A stretch of DNA of 64,000 nt from Parasponia andersonii (taxonomy: Eukaryota; Streptophyta; Magnoliopsida; Rosales; Cannabaceae). This document shows positions 36,301-48,451 of the stretch, in pieces. The notes under the pieces are model-generated. The model saw only the letters and a program-made list of their open reading frames with translations, ran no database searches and was not told the origin of the DNA. The stretch spans positions 23,265-87,264 of the forward strand of contig JXTB01000538.1 in assembly GCA_002914805.1 (NCBI GenBank), in the 5' to 3' direction. How positions within the stretch are numbered: position 1 is the first letter of the stretch; the number at the start of each line of letters is the position of its first letter. The translations under genes were made by a program, and so were the position numbers.

Positions 36301-37286
36301 GCAGGAACAATAGCAAACCTAGAAACTTTCCAAAGTGTGCAAGAGCTAAATATAGCAGAACTGGATGAATGTTAGAGGTTTATTAGAACTGACTTCAACA
36401 AGAGTAAGAATTAGCTCAAGCAAGCTGTGGATCTACTTGGCAACATTATATTGGGTGTGAGTTATAAAGTCTCGCTAATTCAATACAAGCAAGTTGTGGA
36501 TCTAGTGGTTTAATTATTTGCAACTCTACTTCTTGGTCTGCCGCAATAGTGGCTTGAAAACCTTGTGCCTAGCTTACATTACATAGCACTGAACGTGTAA
36601 GTAGGGTGGTATATTAGGTTTCGATTTAAGTTGTCCATCCACCTCTTTTTCCAGAGCCCATAATTTAGGAAACAAATGAACGAAGCATAGATCTCTCTTA
36701 TATTATGCCTGACTTGCTAAATCGTGTCTAGTATTACAGTTCTTGGTTTCCGGTGACACTTAATCTCGTTTGATTGCACACGTTGATTTGAACAAAGAAC
36801 TCTTAACCCTGGAGATGAAAACTGTTTAATATTGAAAACATTAATTAAAGATTTGCGACTCTAACACATGGAAGACATTATACCATTGCTGATAATTTAA
36901 CTACTTTACTAAAAAGATATGGTCTGAAGCTGGCTGGTGAGGATTGTATCTGGGCTACAATAATCTCAAAGCTGGAAGGAAATTAATTATAATCAGCATC
37001 TAAGTTGAGAATCCTATCAATACATGTACACATACAACATCCAAGTCCAGCGGAAGGCAAATAAGTTAAAAAAGAAAATACTATTATTAATCCATTGGTT
37101 TGAGGTTAGCATATGACGTATATATTTATTGAGTTCAAGAAGTACATATAGAAAGGTGAAGCATAAACCAATAGAAGGTCTATCTAGGACTAGAAAATAG
37201 TACCTTATTTTCAAGGCTAATTAGCTCTTGCAATGAAATAAGTGAATAATGTGAAAGAGATGATCACCCAATGCCTGGCATGTGGA
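30311..37286. other. Gene-poor intergenic region, left part
   Basis: About 7 kb of AT-rich DNA. The Pur-alpha promoter and 5'UTR should lie in the first kilobase, which holds short runs such as GAAGAAGAAG (30655-30670), TTAACTTAACTTAACTT (about 30865) and ATTACCATTACC (about 31488). A dispersed repeat copy is at 32615-33170. One undetermined base (N) is at 34292 next to a long A-run. I found no convincing coding exon. Confidence 0.65.
32615..33170 (+). mobile_element. Dispersed repeat family R1, copy A
   Basis: This ~555-bp stretch is a diverged reverse complement of 56178-56745. Shared words include GTGCCGTAACTCAAATTTCT, GTCTTTTTGAGTTA, AGTTCCGATTTAT, ATCTTAGAAGATAAGGTATA, ATATGTACTAGAGGGG and GCTAAATGGATCAAGCTAAT. 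No open frame is shared. It is probably part of a non-coding LTR-type element; terminal structures were not identified. Confidence 0.8.
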
Positions 37287-37443
37287 GCAGAAAGAAACAT
37301 GTAGCCAAGGCCAACTTGCCAACTTAGAAAGATGAGTCTCTCAGCTAAATGTCTTGTGATGATTACTCATTTTTTGACATTAAAAAGAAACTAAGGAATG
37401 GAAGTCGGCAAGTCATCCTTGGCTGCACATTTTTACTTGCTGC
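37287..37443 (-). ncRNA. MIR169: MIR169 precursor hairpin
   Basis: On the minus strand, 37425-37405 reads CAGCCAAGGAUGACUUGCCG plus A, which is the sequence I know as mature miR169a. About 80 nt further, 37320-37300 gives the opposing arm GGCAAGUUGGCCUUGGCUAC plus A, pairing with it apart from a small internal mismatch region, as a miR169 star strand should. The arms extend further: GCAGCAAGUAAAAAUGU on the 5' side against ACAUGUUUCUUUCUGC-like sequence on the 3' side. In plants miR169 guides cleavage of NF-YA transcription factor mRNAs and responds to drought and nitrogen. The plus-strand arms are not a perfect miR169, so the minus strand is the likely sense. A TATA box lies upstream on the same strand (37521-37530). 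Expression cannot be seen from DNA. Confidence 0.9.
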
Positions 37444-37520
37444 ACTCTACAAGCTAAGCAATAGGTGAGACTTGAGGAGAAACGAGATAGAGATTGAAAT
37501 GAAGCAATAGATAGGGATAC

Positions 37521-37530
37521 TTATATAGAG
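37521..37530 (-). promoter_or_regulatory. Candidate TATA box of the MIR169 transcript
   Basis: CTCTATATAA followed by GTATC on the minus strand lies about 80 bases upstream of the hairpin base. It would place a pol II start near 37490, giving a short leader to the precursor. Confidence 0.5.
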
Positions 37531-38555
37531 TGGCTTAAGCTAGGTATGAGAATGATAAAGTTTAATTAATTAGCTAATTAATCACAACAGTCCATGTGAT
37601 TTTGATGCATAAAAGGGCAATATAATCCAGGTGATTAATGATATTGATAAGGACAGCACCTTATAAATATGCTGCAGATCAGATCCATAATAAAGGGCCC
37701 AATAAATTGTGGATGAAACAAAGGGATAAGGTTCTTCCACAGCTACCCACCGTCACCCCTTTTCCATTCTATTTCTTCTCATATTTATAAATAAAGACGT
37801 GTGTATGTGTGTGTGTGTATATATACATATATGCATCTGTATAAACATTTCCAAGTAATTAAAAAAGGAAATACCACTTGCATGCAAAAGGCATAAGATG
37901 CCATATAAGAAAAAGAAGCCGTCAGGGGCACAAGATATGTTCCTACACAAACGTTCAAAGCGGTTTGGTAACAAAATGCACAATATTTTCAAAATCACGC
38001 GTCTCTTTTAATCAGAGAGCTATTATATAGATAATATACCATATGATGAACGTTATAAGTATATTAAGCTAAATAACACCAGCTAGCTGGTTAAGGAAGC
38101 TTCATTAATCCCATGTATTAATATGCTTACTAGACACAATATACTGAAGAAAACAATAAACAATAAGAGAGTAGCATAAAGGGAGCAGGTGGTTTTGGAC
38201 TTCCAATGGGGATAGTATATGTTGATCACGTGCAATTCTTTGCAAGGTAACCCTACAGCCACTCAAAAGGGCATGTATGAAGAGAAAAACGATAATAAAA
38301 GGCATATATACATACATGAATTAAAAATGACTTGGAAGGAAAAAAGGGGGAATCTTATGTTTTGAGGCAATGCATAGAGCACAGATTTAAAAAATGAGAG
38401 GCATCTCTATATCTATCTCCAAAATGCATGAGAATGAGAAATAAAGAGAGTAAGTTCTAGGGAAGAGAGTGGGACTCAAAGATCAAGGTAAAATGCTCTT
38501 GTTTTGCAGCATTTTTCAACACTCACTTCAACAATCACTATGATTCCTCTGTCAA

Positions 38556-38586
<31 letters not shown>

Positions 38587-40120
38587 ATGTGGAGAAAATT
38601 GCAGGCTGAGCACAACTGCCACCACAAACAAAAGGCCCTCTTTTTTTTTTTTTTTTTTTCCTTTCCTTGTTATGGTATCTTATGTTGTTGCCATTTTAAT
38701 ACAATATCTATGAGGACAAATCTGTTGTCTCATAACTTAGGACATACATAGTAGGGAAAGCTCGTATCAAAGTATACAATAATTTGATAAATATACCTGA
38801 CTAGTCCTAATTATTCATGTACCAAGTCTACGTTTCGACCAAAAAAAGAAAACTATTCATGTACCAAATAAAGTTGTCACATATTGTAAAATTTCCCTAG
38901 ATGGTAAATTTGAGTAGTGCTCTGGTAGCTAAGCTAATAAGTGGAGGTGGGGGGTTTGATCAGAAACAGTGCTCATCGATTCTGCTCTTGTCCTGGAAGT
39001 GGGGTCTCACTCACCCTTCACAAGGGGCGATTAGCAGAGATGACTAGACCCTCCAGTAACATCAGGACATAAAAACGATACCACGTACAAAGTAAATCTA
39101 CACTGCTAGTAATGTCTCGCACACATCGCCTGTCACGTAGTTGTTTATCATTTATCTAATAATTTTCTTTTTATTTTTAACTGATAACCAAAAATATACT
39201 ATGTATTTTACTATTTAATTTCAGTAAAATAATATTTTGAAATTAGAAATTTCTGAAAATTAATATTTTGAATCGATGTTTTAAATAATTTTAACTAATA
39301 AAATATAATAATATTCTCAAAATTAAAAAAAAAATAATTATTAACTTAATTTTAATGAAAGATATTATCATTTTTTAATTACTAAAATTGGTCAAAAAAT
39401 TTATCTAAATTATTAATTTTTAATTTCATAATATTATTTTATAAAATTCAAACTTAGGCTCAAGTTAGTGAATATTTTTTTTGGAGTTCACCTTATTTTT
39501 AATTTGTTTAAAAAGTATATTAAATCAAAAAGCCGATGAACAAGAAACGGATGCAACCCCACGGGGTAAAGCTCATCAGCTAAGCTTCTTGCTTGAACAC
39601 ACACACAAGGAGAATATATATAGTTTACACGAACCTCCCCTCTAAACCGCTATGTATAAAAAATAAGTGTTGTGCTGGCGTCAAAACGTAACAAACGCAT
39701 CACAACCAATCCATTGGATTGTTTTCAATGGAAGGCTGTGATAACGCATTCATGCTAAGCATAAAATAAACTGTAGCATATTTGAACCAGCTGGGCTTTA
39801 CATACATCTCCTCTCGTTTCCAAAAAAAACACAAAAATGTAGCTAATCATCACACAAACTGCACAGCCAACAAGAATGGCCAAGGTAATAAATAGAATTA
39901 CAAAGCACCCAGCAATGAGCCTAAAATGACAATGCAACGGAGAAAAAATTTATCATATTGCACTATTTTCCTTCATCACAATAAAATGCTCCTGAGCAAG
40001 GTAACAAATATTACAACATATCTCCCACCCACTCGAACTATAGAACAAGCACTGACTTTACCAATGCCTCGGATAGAGGACTTGCAACTGCAACAGTATA
40101 TTATCTTGCACAAAGACAAA
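37531..40120. other. Intergenic, MIR169 to BIG1-like gene
   Basis: AT-rich DNA with a CT microsatellite (38555-38582), a T-run at about 38641-38659 and a possible SINE (38925-39070). The last few hundred bases before 40121 probably hold the 3'UTR of the BIG1-like gene. No coding exon was recognised. Confidence 0.55.
38925..39070 (+). mobile_element. Possible SINE-like fragment
   Basis: TGCTCTGGTAGCTAAGCTAA followed by GGTGGGGGGTTTGATC resembles degenerate A and B boxes of a tRNA-derived element. The GC-richer body runs to about 39070, unlike the AT-rich flanks. The boxes are poor matches and no tail or target-site duplication was found. Confidence 0.25.
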
Positions 40121-43100
40121 TCAAGACTCTTGAGGTGTCTCAAATCTAGTTGGTGTATCAATTCCCATCATACAGCAGATGCCCGATATTAGGATTATAA
40201 GCAAAACAATGGCCTGAAGAATCACAAAGTTTAACACCATTAGAACTCTAAGATAGCCATTATGGAAGTACAAAACTCAACTAACCAGCAAAACAACAAA
40301 ATCAGTGCAAGAACTCTTACTACCCATCAAAACAGATAAGGGCTAAAAACAAATTGAAAAAAGACAGCTAATCCCTCCAAGATCAAATATCTAACCATCT
40401 TAGGCTAAGTCATGACAGTAAAATAACTAGACACAACAATGTCTATATAGGTTTCATATGTGCAGGCAGAAAACAAAAATTGGGTTAACTTTCTGGAGAC
40501 AACAGAAGAAAAACAAAAAAAAAAAAGGCCAATTTTAATAGTCCTCTAAGCAATAACCAAATCAAAATTTTTTGAAATTTGCAGACAATTAGAAGATAAA
40601 GCAGCAATGGTATATCAAAGCAACTTCATCCTTTGCTGACAATCAACATTGTGTGGTGCGCTGCTTCTTTGCTCTTTCAAATGTGCTGATACATTTCAAG
40701 AGGTTACTCTAATTCTTCTTTGGAAGACCATATATACCAAAGAAAAACTGATGATCCGATTGTTGATACACACATACATACAACAAGAAGATGAAATAAA
40801 AGAGAGAGAGAGGGGGGGGGGGGGGGGGGAAAAAAAAATTAGGAGACGGTAGGTATTCGTATTTAATGAACCACATAACTAAATGAGAACACCTAACAAA
40901 ACTAAGAAAAGTATTTCTAAGCTGAAAGGAGTTTTAGAAAAATTTGTACCATTTATATACTCCAGTAAGTAGTCCTCACATTACTAATAAGTAACATGTA
41001 TGCCTATTGCCTATGCAATAGCACCAAACTCCAAATGGAAGGTCAAAAGGCTTTCTGACATTAGTCCACAAACTATCTTAGTGGGATCAAATTGTCAAGT
41101 GAAAGCCCCCAGAAGGAAAGGTAGAACATAGACTCAACAGGCTTTAATTGCATTCAGACGTCCAAGTGAACCTTCATGACGAATTTTGCGATTTTTGTAG
41201 GACATGTATATTGGTCTAGGCCTCTTACAATGTGGACATTTGTTGACCTGACAATCTAAACTATGTTTCACTACTGACCAAATACCCTCAAGAAATCACC
41301 AGGAGCAAACTGCATAAATGTAGCACAGACTGACAAAAGATACTACTGTCTCACTCCTACATGTGCCACTATCAAGTCGACAGACCTTGAACCAACTACA
41401 TAGTACGACATAATTAAATTTATTGAAAAAAAAAACATCAGCATGAACCAACAAAGAATCTCAGCAGCTCATCCATTCGATATAACCACACAGGGGAAGT
41501 TGCGGAACATTTGGCGATAACCAAACAAAAATGGACTGAAATTAAACCAAGGCAACTAAAGTATCACATTAAGCATAATTTAAGGCTTGCTTGGTTACAC
41601 TTTTGTTTTTAATTTTCTGTTTTTTAAATAAAATGAAAGTTGAAGATCTTCTCAAGTTTTTCCTTGAGAAAATTCCACCACTGTTTTCATTTAAAATATA
41701 TATCTCTATATATATACATGTAGAAAATGTAAGTTTAGTCAAGCAAGCACTTAGTTTCAATCAGAAATGCCATCAGGAGTTTTGGCCGATGAATTTGATT
41801 TTGATATATTGGTAGTGTCATCCAGAAACAAACAAAAAAATGTCCAATAAAACTCGAACTTACAACTAGAAGTCCCTCCAAAAGTGAAGATTTAATCTTG
41901 CAAACTTCACCACAGCCTATAGAATTGGTGCCTTCACCCAAAAACCTTTCTACTTCCCGATTGGACGGATATTGAATAGATTTAAAAGGATCTGAAACAT
42001 ATAGAACTGCATAGTTTTTCGCATAACGATCCATGGAATTAACTAGCTCGACAAAAGTTTCACCTGCACATTTAGTTAGAACATTAGCTAAACAAAAGGC
42101 AGAGAAAAAGATGTCTTGTCGCATTATTTAATTAATCTCATATTCAGTCAATAACGAAGAAATGTGGTCAAATACAAATTAACATACTCTCTGGATGTGA
42201 TTGGTGAGGTTCATCCACAGAATTAGATCCTTCATGGCAGAACACAACTACATCTGCTGCTTCCCCCGTTGCTCTCTTCTCACCCAGGTAATCCTATTTC
42301 ATTTATATTGGGAAAAAGAAGACATCAGATCTTTATCTTAGACCATAAAATATTATGATGTGGTATGCAACAGTCAAATTAATTTACATGGACAGACTGC
42401 AAGTTTGCAAGCTTTTTAAAATTTCCACCGGCTACGGAGCATGACTCGGAGAAAGCAATATTATTGAATCTAAAGTTGTCTCCACAAGCCTCTGTAAATC
42501 CTGCAAGCAAAGAATCGGCAATTGTCTCCTCCTCTGATGCAGTAACGTAGGGGAATGCCATGGACAGATTAGATCCTGCGAAGGAGACCTATTCAAGACC
42601 ATAGAAAGCTAGCCGTTAATGCAAAATGTTGGAAATGAAGGCACTTGTTGGTATCCCAAGTCATAAATTCCTGTTAAAAGACTAGGCAAAAATGCTACAT
42701 AATACCTTAAGCAAGTCCACAAAATCTTTGTGTGCATTTTTTTTTGCATAAATATCAGAAGATCGCAGCTGCAGAAAAGAAAGGGAATATCAACAATACA
42801 ATAGCCCTGGGTACAATTATAATTACAAACAACAAGAGAAGTTCGTTTTGTATGGCAATGTCATCTACGATTTCTTATTCAATAAGCTCACTCAAGTTGT
42901 AGCAGCATGGCTCATCAATTAATTGGCTTTTGTACCTGAATTTAGTGTGGTATTTGGATAATATGATGGTTAAAAGAAGTAAAATGTATAGGAAGAGCTA
43001 ATTGATTTTGAAATTTCTATCTTGTCGTTTTGTTGTACTTCTGAAATTAAGTCGGATAAGAAAATATTAAAAAAAAAAATGCCCATAAGATTGAAAATAT

Positions 43101-43832
43101 TGACAATATCAAGAACCGAAGAAAGACATTAATGTAAATGAAGTATGTAATAGGATCATAAGGAGAACTGGCAGTATGTATGAGGTAAGATATAGGAAGA
43201 GTAGAAAATTCAAAGCAAGAGAATATTATGTAAATGTTTTGAAGGAATGGATATACCTGTGTACCAACAAATACAAGAGCCAGATCCAGATCCAGAGGCT
43301 GCTGCTTATCTTTGTCATCTGAGAGTGAGCACTGAAGTATGATAAAGATAAGATTTACATAAATAATATAAACTAGAAATAGAGGTAATATGAATATGAA
43401 AATATGGATATGATAAGAAGAGGAATAATAGAAATAATACCAATAAGTGTGACCATCCTAATCCTAATCCTAATCCCAATCCTCCTGGTTGGGAGGGAGT
43501 GAGAAGAGACTTGGTAAGATCTTTAGAAGAGATGGTCTGATAATTAACATTTACGGATGGTGCCTGTGGGCTGTCAATTCAAGTAAGGAAAGACCATCAG
43601 TATAGTTGCTAGGCTTATAGGTATAGGCTTAAATCAAAAAAAAAAAATTGGGTTTGGGTTTTAAAAGAAATGGGATTAGGGAATGGGCGTACCTAGAAGA
43701 AGAAGGAAGAGGATGATGGTAATGAGGTGACCAGAGGAAAGCAGGCACAGTGGAAGACCATCCATATCCAGATGGAGCAAGACCCGTCAGAACCAACAAC
43801 ACCAGAACCAAACCCACACCCGACTTCATCAT
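40121..43832 (-). CDS. BIG1/ATP6AP1 (Ac45, V-ATPase S1)-like membrane protein
   Basis: Type I membrane protein of the BIG1 / V-ATPase accessory subunit S1 superfamily; the plant member's exact role is unsettled. Eight exons on the minus strand: 43832-43693, 43570-43441, 43331-43257, 42768-42706, 42588-42388, 42293-42188, 42063-41864 and 40213-40121, 1008 nt or 335 residues. A signal peptide (MMKSGVGLVLVLLVLTG..) leads to STVPAFLWSPHYH, the conserved start of the luminal domain, then VNYQTISSKDL, LDLALVFVGTQ, LRSSDIYA and CGEVCKIKSSLLEGLLV. The last exon encodes the single membrane helix (AIVLLIILISGICCMMGI) and the short tail DTPTRFETPQES, strongly typical of the family. I start at the first of two adjacent ATGs. 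Exon 2 contains a GGATTA hexamer repeat encoding Gly-Leu. Intron 7 is long (1650 bp). A 5'UTR intron is possible upstream of 43833. Confidence 0.9.
40809..40829. repeat. Poly-G run in intron 7 of the BIG1-like gene
   Basis: An AGAG repeat is followed by an uninterrupted run of about 18 G and then A. Such a run is prone to sequencing error and could form a quadruplex. It is intronic for the BIG1-like model. Confidence 0.9.
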
Positions 43833-45638
43833 CTTCACCTTCGTCTTTGTCTTATGATTGATCAGACCAGACTAGACTATCAATCAAATCCAATCAAATC
43901 CAATCGAATCGAATCAAATAAATTAGAGAGCTTTGCCTCGATCTAAATCTACATACATACAATTGAATTTGAAGTTAAAAAGGACAAGTAATTCTATTAA
44001 AAGAAGAAAGGAAGGGAAGACGAGATGTTTTACCTTCAGAGCTCAGAGCCTCAGATTTTGATCTAGAACGGACGACGACGATGGATGCCATTGGCATTGC
44101 CTAGGAAACTTCCCTTCAATTCTTCCCCCATCAATTTCATGGGCCTATGGGCCGGTCCATTCGCAAGGGAAACTTCCCTTCAATTCTCCCAGGGCTTCTT
44201 ACAAAATTTCTGGCCCAAAGTACCAAAAATAGAAAATCCCACATGGGCTCATTTTTTAAAAAAATCAGGGATAAGTTTAGTAATACATTACCTTTTAAAA
44301 TTTTTATTAGAAATATTACACATACAAAAACTATTTATAAAAATACCATTCTTCTTCAAAATTGATCCTTTTAATAGCACTCGAGATATCCAATTAAATT
44401 ATTTACAATAACCAGTCTAGTAAGTAACTGATCAAATTACCTTATATAACTCGACTAGTTATTTTAAGTATCTCATCAATAAAAAAAAGTAATATTTTTC
44501 TAAATTTTTTTAAAATGGTAATTTTATATTTAAATCCGGAATTTTTCAAAACAAATATATCAAATTCGGGGATTTTTAAATTTTTTTCGAAAATTACCAT
44601 AATAATCAAATTTACTCAATCAAGTTCAGCCTCCTAACCCATTGCGGAGCTGGCTCATTTCTTACAAAGCCCCAAGTTTTAACTTTGGGGGAAAAAGTTC
44701 ATAAGCACATTTTCATGAATATCCATTTTCTATTTCTTTTTAACAAAAATATGTTTTTATACCTTTTTGAGAAATGTAAACCACAAGTATTTTATACAAG
44801 TATAAATTTCATGGAATGCATAAAAATTATACCTAAAAACTGGTTTAAATTTCAAAATATATACTATAAATATATACCACATATATTTTATACATGAAAT
44901 ATATACCACAAAAATGGATATTTTAAACCAAATTTAAAAATGGGTATTTATAAAATATGAGGTAAAAAAACGGGTATTAGGTGTGTATATATATATATAT
45001 GTTGAACATTTTTAGTAAATGTATGTATAAATAATAAATAGAAGAACCGAATTCTTAGGTCCATAATAGTGCGCAACGGTTTGTTTTGATCAGTTGATCA
45101 TCGTATGATTTTAGGTGGTGCTTTAATGGTATGTATTAGGAGGGTTGTTATGGGCTTGTGGAGGTGATATTAGCTAGTGCAATACTCACTTCCCTTAATT
45201 AGCAGCTAAATGGGATGAGTGCGTTGAATAGTACCCCTTCTAATTACAACCACTGTTGATATAGGACATACATAACTAATGGAACAATTACTTAAACTTA
45301 CAGCTGATTTTGGTTTAGTCACCAGGCATTCAGTTTTCTTCTCCCCCGCTCCACCCTCCACGTATGGGATTAAAATTACATCATTTATACATGGCACTCC
45401 TAGCAAGTCCATTTAGATCTCTCTAGCAAGATACAAATTTTTAGAATATTTTATTTTATTTTATTTTTTTCCGTTTCATGTTCTTCTCTTTTCATATTTG
45501 TCTATAATTTGTTATTGTAATTAATTCTTTAAGAGCTAAAGGTTCAGGGTAGATAAAGGCCGCGGCTAACTAATGTAGTTGTTGAAAGCATGGTTTGTGT
45601 TCAGATAGACATTCAGAAATAACTTGGTGAGATGTTAG
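43833..45638. other. Upstream region of the BIG1-like gene
   Basis: The first 250 bases probably hold the 5'UTR, possibly with an intron (donor-like AAGGTAAAAC on the minus strand near 44036). Two copies of GAAACTTCCCTTCAATTCT lie 64 bp apart (44105 and 44169). A MITE-like copy is at 44692-44982. No other gene is seen. Confidence 0.5.
44692..44982 (+). mobile_element. MITE-like element, copy B
   Basis: This ~290-bp relative of the element at 15687-16086 has the same orientation and order: AAAAAGTTCATAA, ATATGTTTTTATACC, TTTTATACATGAAAT, then AAATGGGTATTTATAAAAT and CGGGTATTAGG. It is shorter through internal deletions. Non-coding. Confidence 0.6.
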
Positions 45639-46828
45639 TGTGGGGCCCATTCCTGAACCTCGAACCGTGAGAAGGGTCACGCGGATCGCACGTGATCTCG
45701 CCATCAGCCTGTGGGTCTTCCGAATTTAAGGCAGAATCCATCACTGATCCCAAATGGTTCAATCGGTCAGACCTCGAATCCACGACAGCTGGCGGTCTGA
45801 AGCCTTAAGGGTCTGCTGTCTAGGAACAGCGACCCTCGCCTCAACTGTCGTAGGGATCAGAAGCCCCAAGGATCTTCAGACCCCAAGGGTCTGCTGTCTA
45901 GGAACAGCGACCCTCGCCTCAACTGTCGTAGGGATCAGAAGCCCCAAGGATCTTCAGACCCCAAGGGTCTGCTGTCTAGGAACAGCGACCCTCGCCTCAA
46001 CTGTCGTAGGGATCAGAAGCCCCAAGGATCTTCAGACCCCAAGGGTCTGCTGTCTAGGAACAGCGACCCTCGCCTCAACTGTCGTAGGGATCAGAAGCCC
46101 CAAGGATCTTCAGACCCTAAGGGTCTGCTGTCTGGGAACAGCGACCATCACCTCAACTGTCGTAGGGATCAGAAGCCCCAGGGGTCTTCAGACTGGATGC
46201 AATGGAAGACAGCCTCACGGCTCCGGACCCGGACAGGGCATTTAATGCGTTTCTGGGTAGGTGCGCGCGCAGGGACAAGCCGTCCTGACAGAACGGCGAT
46301 GTGCCCAAATCTCGCTCCTGACGGATTGAAACGATAGGAGGCGGCGAAAATCAGGCCGCGGTAGCACAGAAGAGGTCACAGAAATCTCGGCCCATGATGG
46401 TTTAAAAAGATCTGGAAGTGAAAGGTACTCATGAATATTTATTTTACTTTTCAAAAGATAGAGAAGAACACTGTTGATTATCAGAGGACTACATATATGA
46501 AAGCTATGCATTCAAAGAAGGTTGGTTGCTTTCTTCGGTACAAAAAACACTTACAAAGAAAAAGACAGTCTGAGAGCAGAAGAAAGAAGAAGAAAACACG
46601 AAAAAGAGATAAATTTTTGAACTGACATATTTTTCTCCTTGCTACCAAAAACGCAAAGAAAAACCACTGACTTAAGCATCGGAGAGTCTTTGCAGGTAGC
46701 CACCCCCGCCTCTCCGATCCTGCTTGGAGTTCAGAGATTTGTGAACTAGCAAGGGCACGTGAACAGTTGGAGAATCCAGCATCAGCAGTTCAAGACACGT
46801 GGACGACTGGTGTGAAACCGCTCCAACA
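45639..46828 (+). mobile_element. Solo LTR, probable Ty3-gypsy (Tat-like) retrotransposon
   Basis: The element starts TGTGGGGCCC and ends CTCCAACA, giving TGT..ACA ends, and is flanked by the 5-bp direct repeat GTTAG (45634-45638 and 46829-46833). Length is 1190 bp. Near the 3' end, ACTGACTTAAGCATCGGAGA followed by GTCTTTGCAGGTAGCCACCC is a word often seen in the U5 part of plant Ty3-gypsy LTRs, Tat group especially (recalled, not searched). There is no primer-binding site, gag or pol next to it, so it is a solo LTR left by recombination. A 78-bp minisatellite occupies its first half. Confidence 0.85.
45809..46198 (+). repeat. 78-bp minisatellite, 5 copies, inside the solo LTR
   Basis: Units start at 45809, 45887, 45965, 46043 and 46121 with GGGTCTGCTGTCTAGGAACA. 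The middle copies look identical and the last has several changes. Since 78 is a multiple of three, the array is open in one frame (26-residue period), but this is a by-product of the period and not evidence of a protein. Confidence 0.98.
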
Positions 46829-46833
46829 GTTAG

Positions 46834-48451
46834 ACTAGTTGTACTTGTATGAGGGCACTTATACCTAGTGCTAAGACATTATCTAAACGTCATGGCTCGC
46901 TTCTGACTGATTTTCTAAGTGAATCGGGAGTCCATGTTGGAGACTCTAGTTTTCGTACCTAAATTTCTGAACAAGATGATAGGCTGTAATATTCTTCTGT
47001 GATTTGGTTTTTACACTTTTTTTTTTCCACTTATTTCATAATTTGGTTTCAACATCTTTAATGACTAAAAAGAGCATTTTTTTTTTCAGGGAATTTGAGT
47101 TGAATAAAGATGTGCAGTGTGCAGTGTCCCTGTGAAACAAATGAACTTACTAGGCCATAAGCCTTGAGACTCATTAAGTAGCCTTAGCGAATAAATCATG
47201 CATGTTAATAGTGGATGCATAAAGTATGTGGAAACAATTAGGGATGCTTGCTCTGTTAATCCTGGATGACATGGGATTCTGGAGTTGAACTTTTATGACT
47301 TGTAAAGAAGAGGGTGGAATCAAAATGAAAGCAAATATGGCACATTCTATGAAGGAAGTTGAGACTAGTGAGACATGTGAAATGGCGGGCAGAGGTAGGA
47401 ACTTAATCAAGAGGGCAAAACAATTTTATCCCCCTAAGTGTGAGAATTATTCTCACAATTTGAGTTCATATTCTCTCGTCCAATTAAGAATTTGATATCT
47501 AGTCTTTTTTATAAACAAGGTAAAAGCACTAGTGTAGCAAATAAAATTAGTTTGGCCCTATTCTTCATAATTAAATTTGTTCACCCTTTGTTTTTCCTTT
47601 TCTTTAATAAAGGGCATGTTATTTTTTCACCAGTTTCTATCTACTACTAGTCGAAAAAATAGAAATAGGAAGAGGGTATATATGATCAAATTGTTTTTAA
47701 GTTTCCGACACAACCTCAGGCTCGTTTCGTGTTTTTTTTTTATTCTTTTCAACTCCGAGTACATCACTATCAATCCAACTGGTCCCTACCTATATCTAAT
47801 TAATCAGTTAACTTGAGTGATGAGTATATATCCTCCTTGACAAAAGAGTTGTGAACTTAGCATGCATTAATAGTGGAATTGCACTAAAAGTCCAACAGCA
47901 TAAAATGCGTTAGACTATTGCTAGTCAGCTCAAATTAAAAGATCACAAGCTAAATTGAAAAATGAGGATGACGGTGGTTTGGAGTACTAGCTAGCCAGTT
48001 TTAATACTAAGCTTTATAAGGTTCGTTTGAGAGTAAATGGCCATAATATCTCTCAACAAATTTCTCGAGTAGTCATGGCCAATGCAATGATCGGATATCG
48101 AAAATCATATCCAAAGTTATAGCAAAGAAAAAACGCCTCGCTAAACAACTTGTGAAACCTCATTTCTACCTTCTTTGTCATGTGATTGCTATTAAGGCAA
48201 AAGCTAGTCTAGTACTCACTCTCTCACCGCTCCTCATTCACTCCTCACTGCCTTCACGTTGTACCTATAATTATTTTCCCCTATAGATCTCTAATTCACA
48301 GGTATACAACTTGATTTTTTTTTTTTGGACCTTTTTTCTTTTTCTCTTTTTTTTTTTTTGCCCGTGGCCGCTTCCTTTTTGCATCTAGATTATTGTAGCT
48401 CATATAGAGCCCTTTAGACAATAGCTATAGGTGCGCCTTCCAATTCATGCC
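46834..48451. other. Intergenic, solo LTR to DUF3741-motif gene
   Basis: No coding sequence was recognised. The last 250 bases are pyrimidine-rich (T/C runs at about 48310-48365) and probably hold the promoter and leader of the gene at 48452. Confidence 0.5.

Noticed and set aside
37301-37322. miR169 on the plus strand
   Set aside because: The plus-strand 5' arm (UAGCCAAGGCCAACUUGCCA) differs from known miR169 at central bases, while the minus-strand arm matches. The plus arm is better explained as the star strand's complement.
43833-43838. Start two codons upstream in the BIG1-like gene
   Set aside because: The extension begins at GTG, not ATG. The first ATG is at 43832.
45809-46198. CRISPR-like array
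   Set aside because: The repeats abut directly with no unique spacers, and the host is a plant nuclear genome.
45754-46245. 163-codon frame made of 26-residue repeats
   Set aside because: It is the 78-bp minisatellite of a solo LTR read in a frame that stays open because 78 is divisible by three. It has no start context, splice partner or domain.
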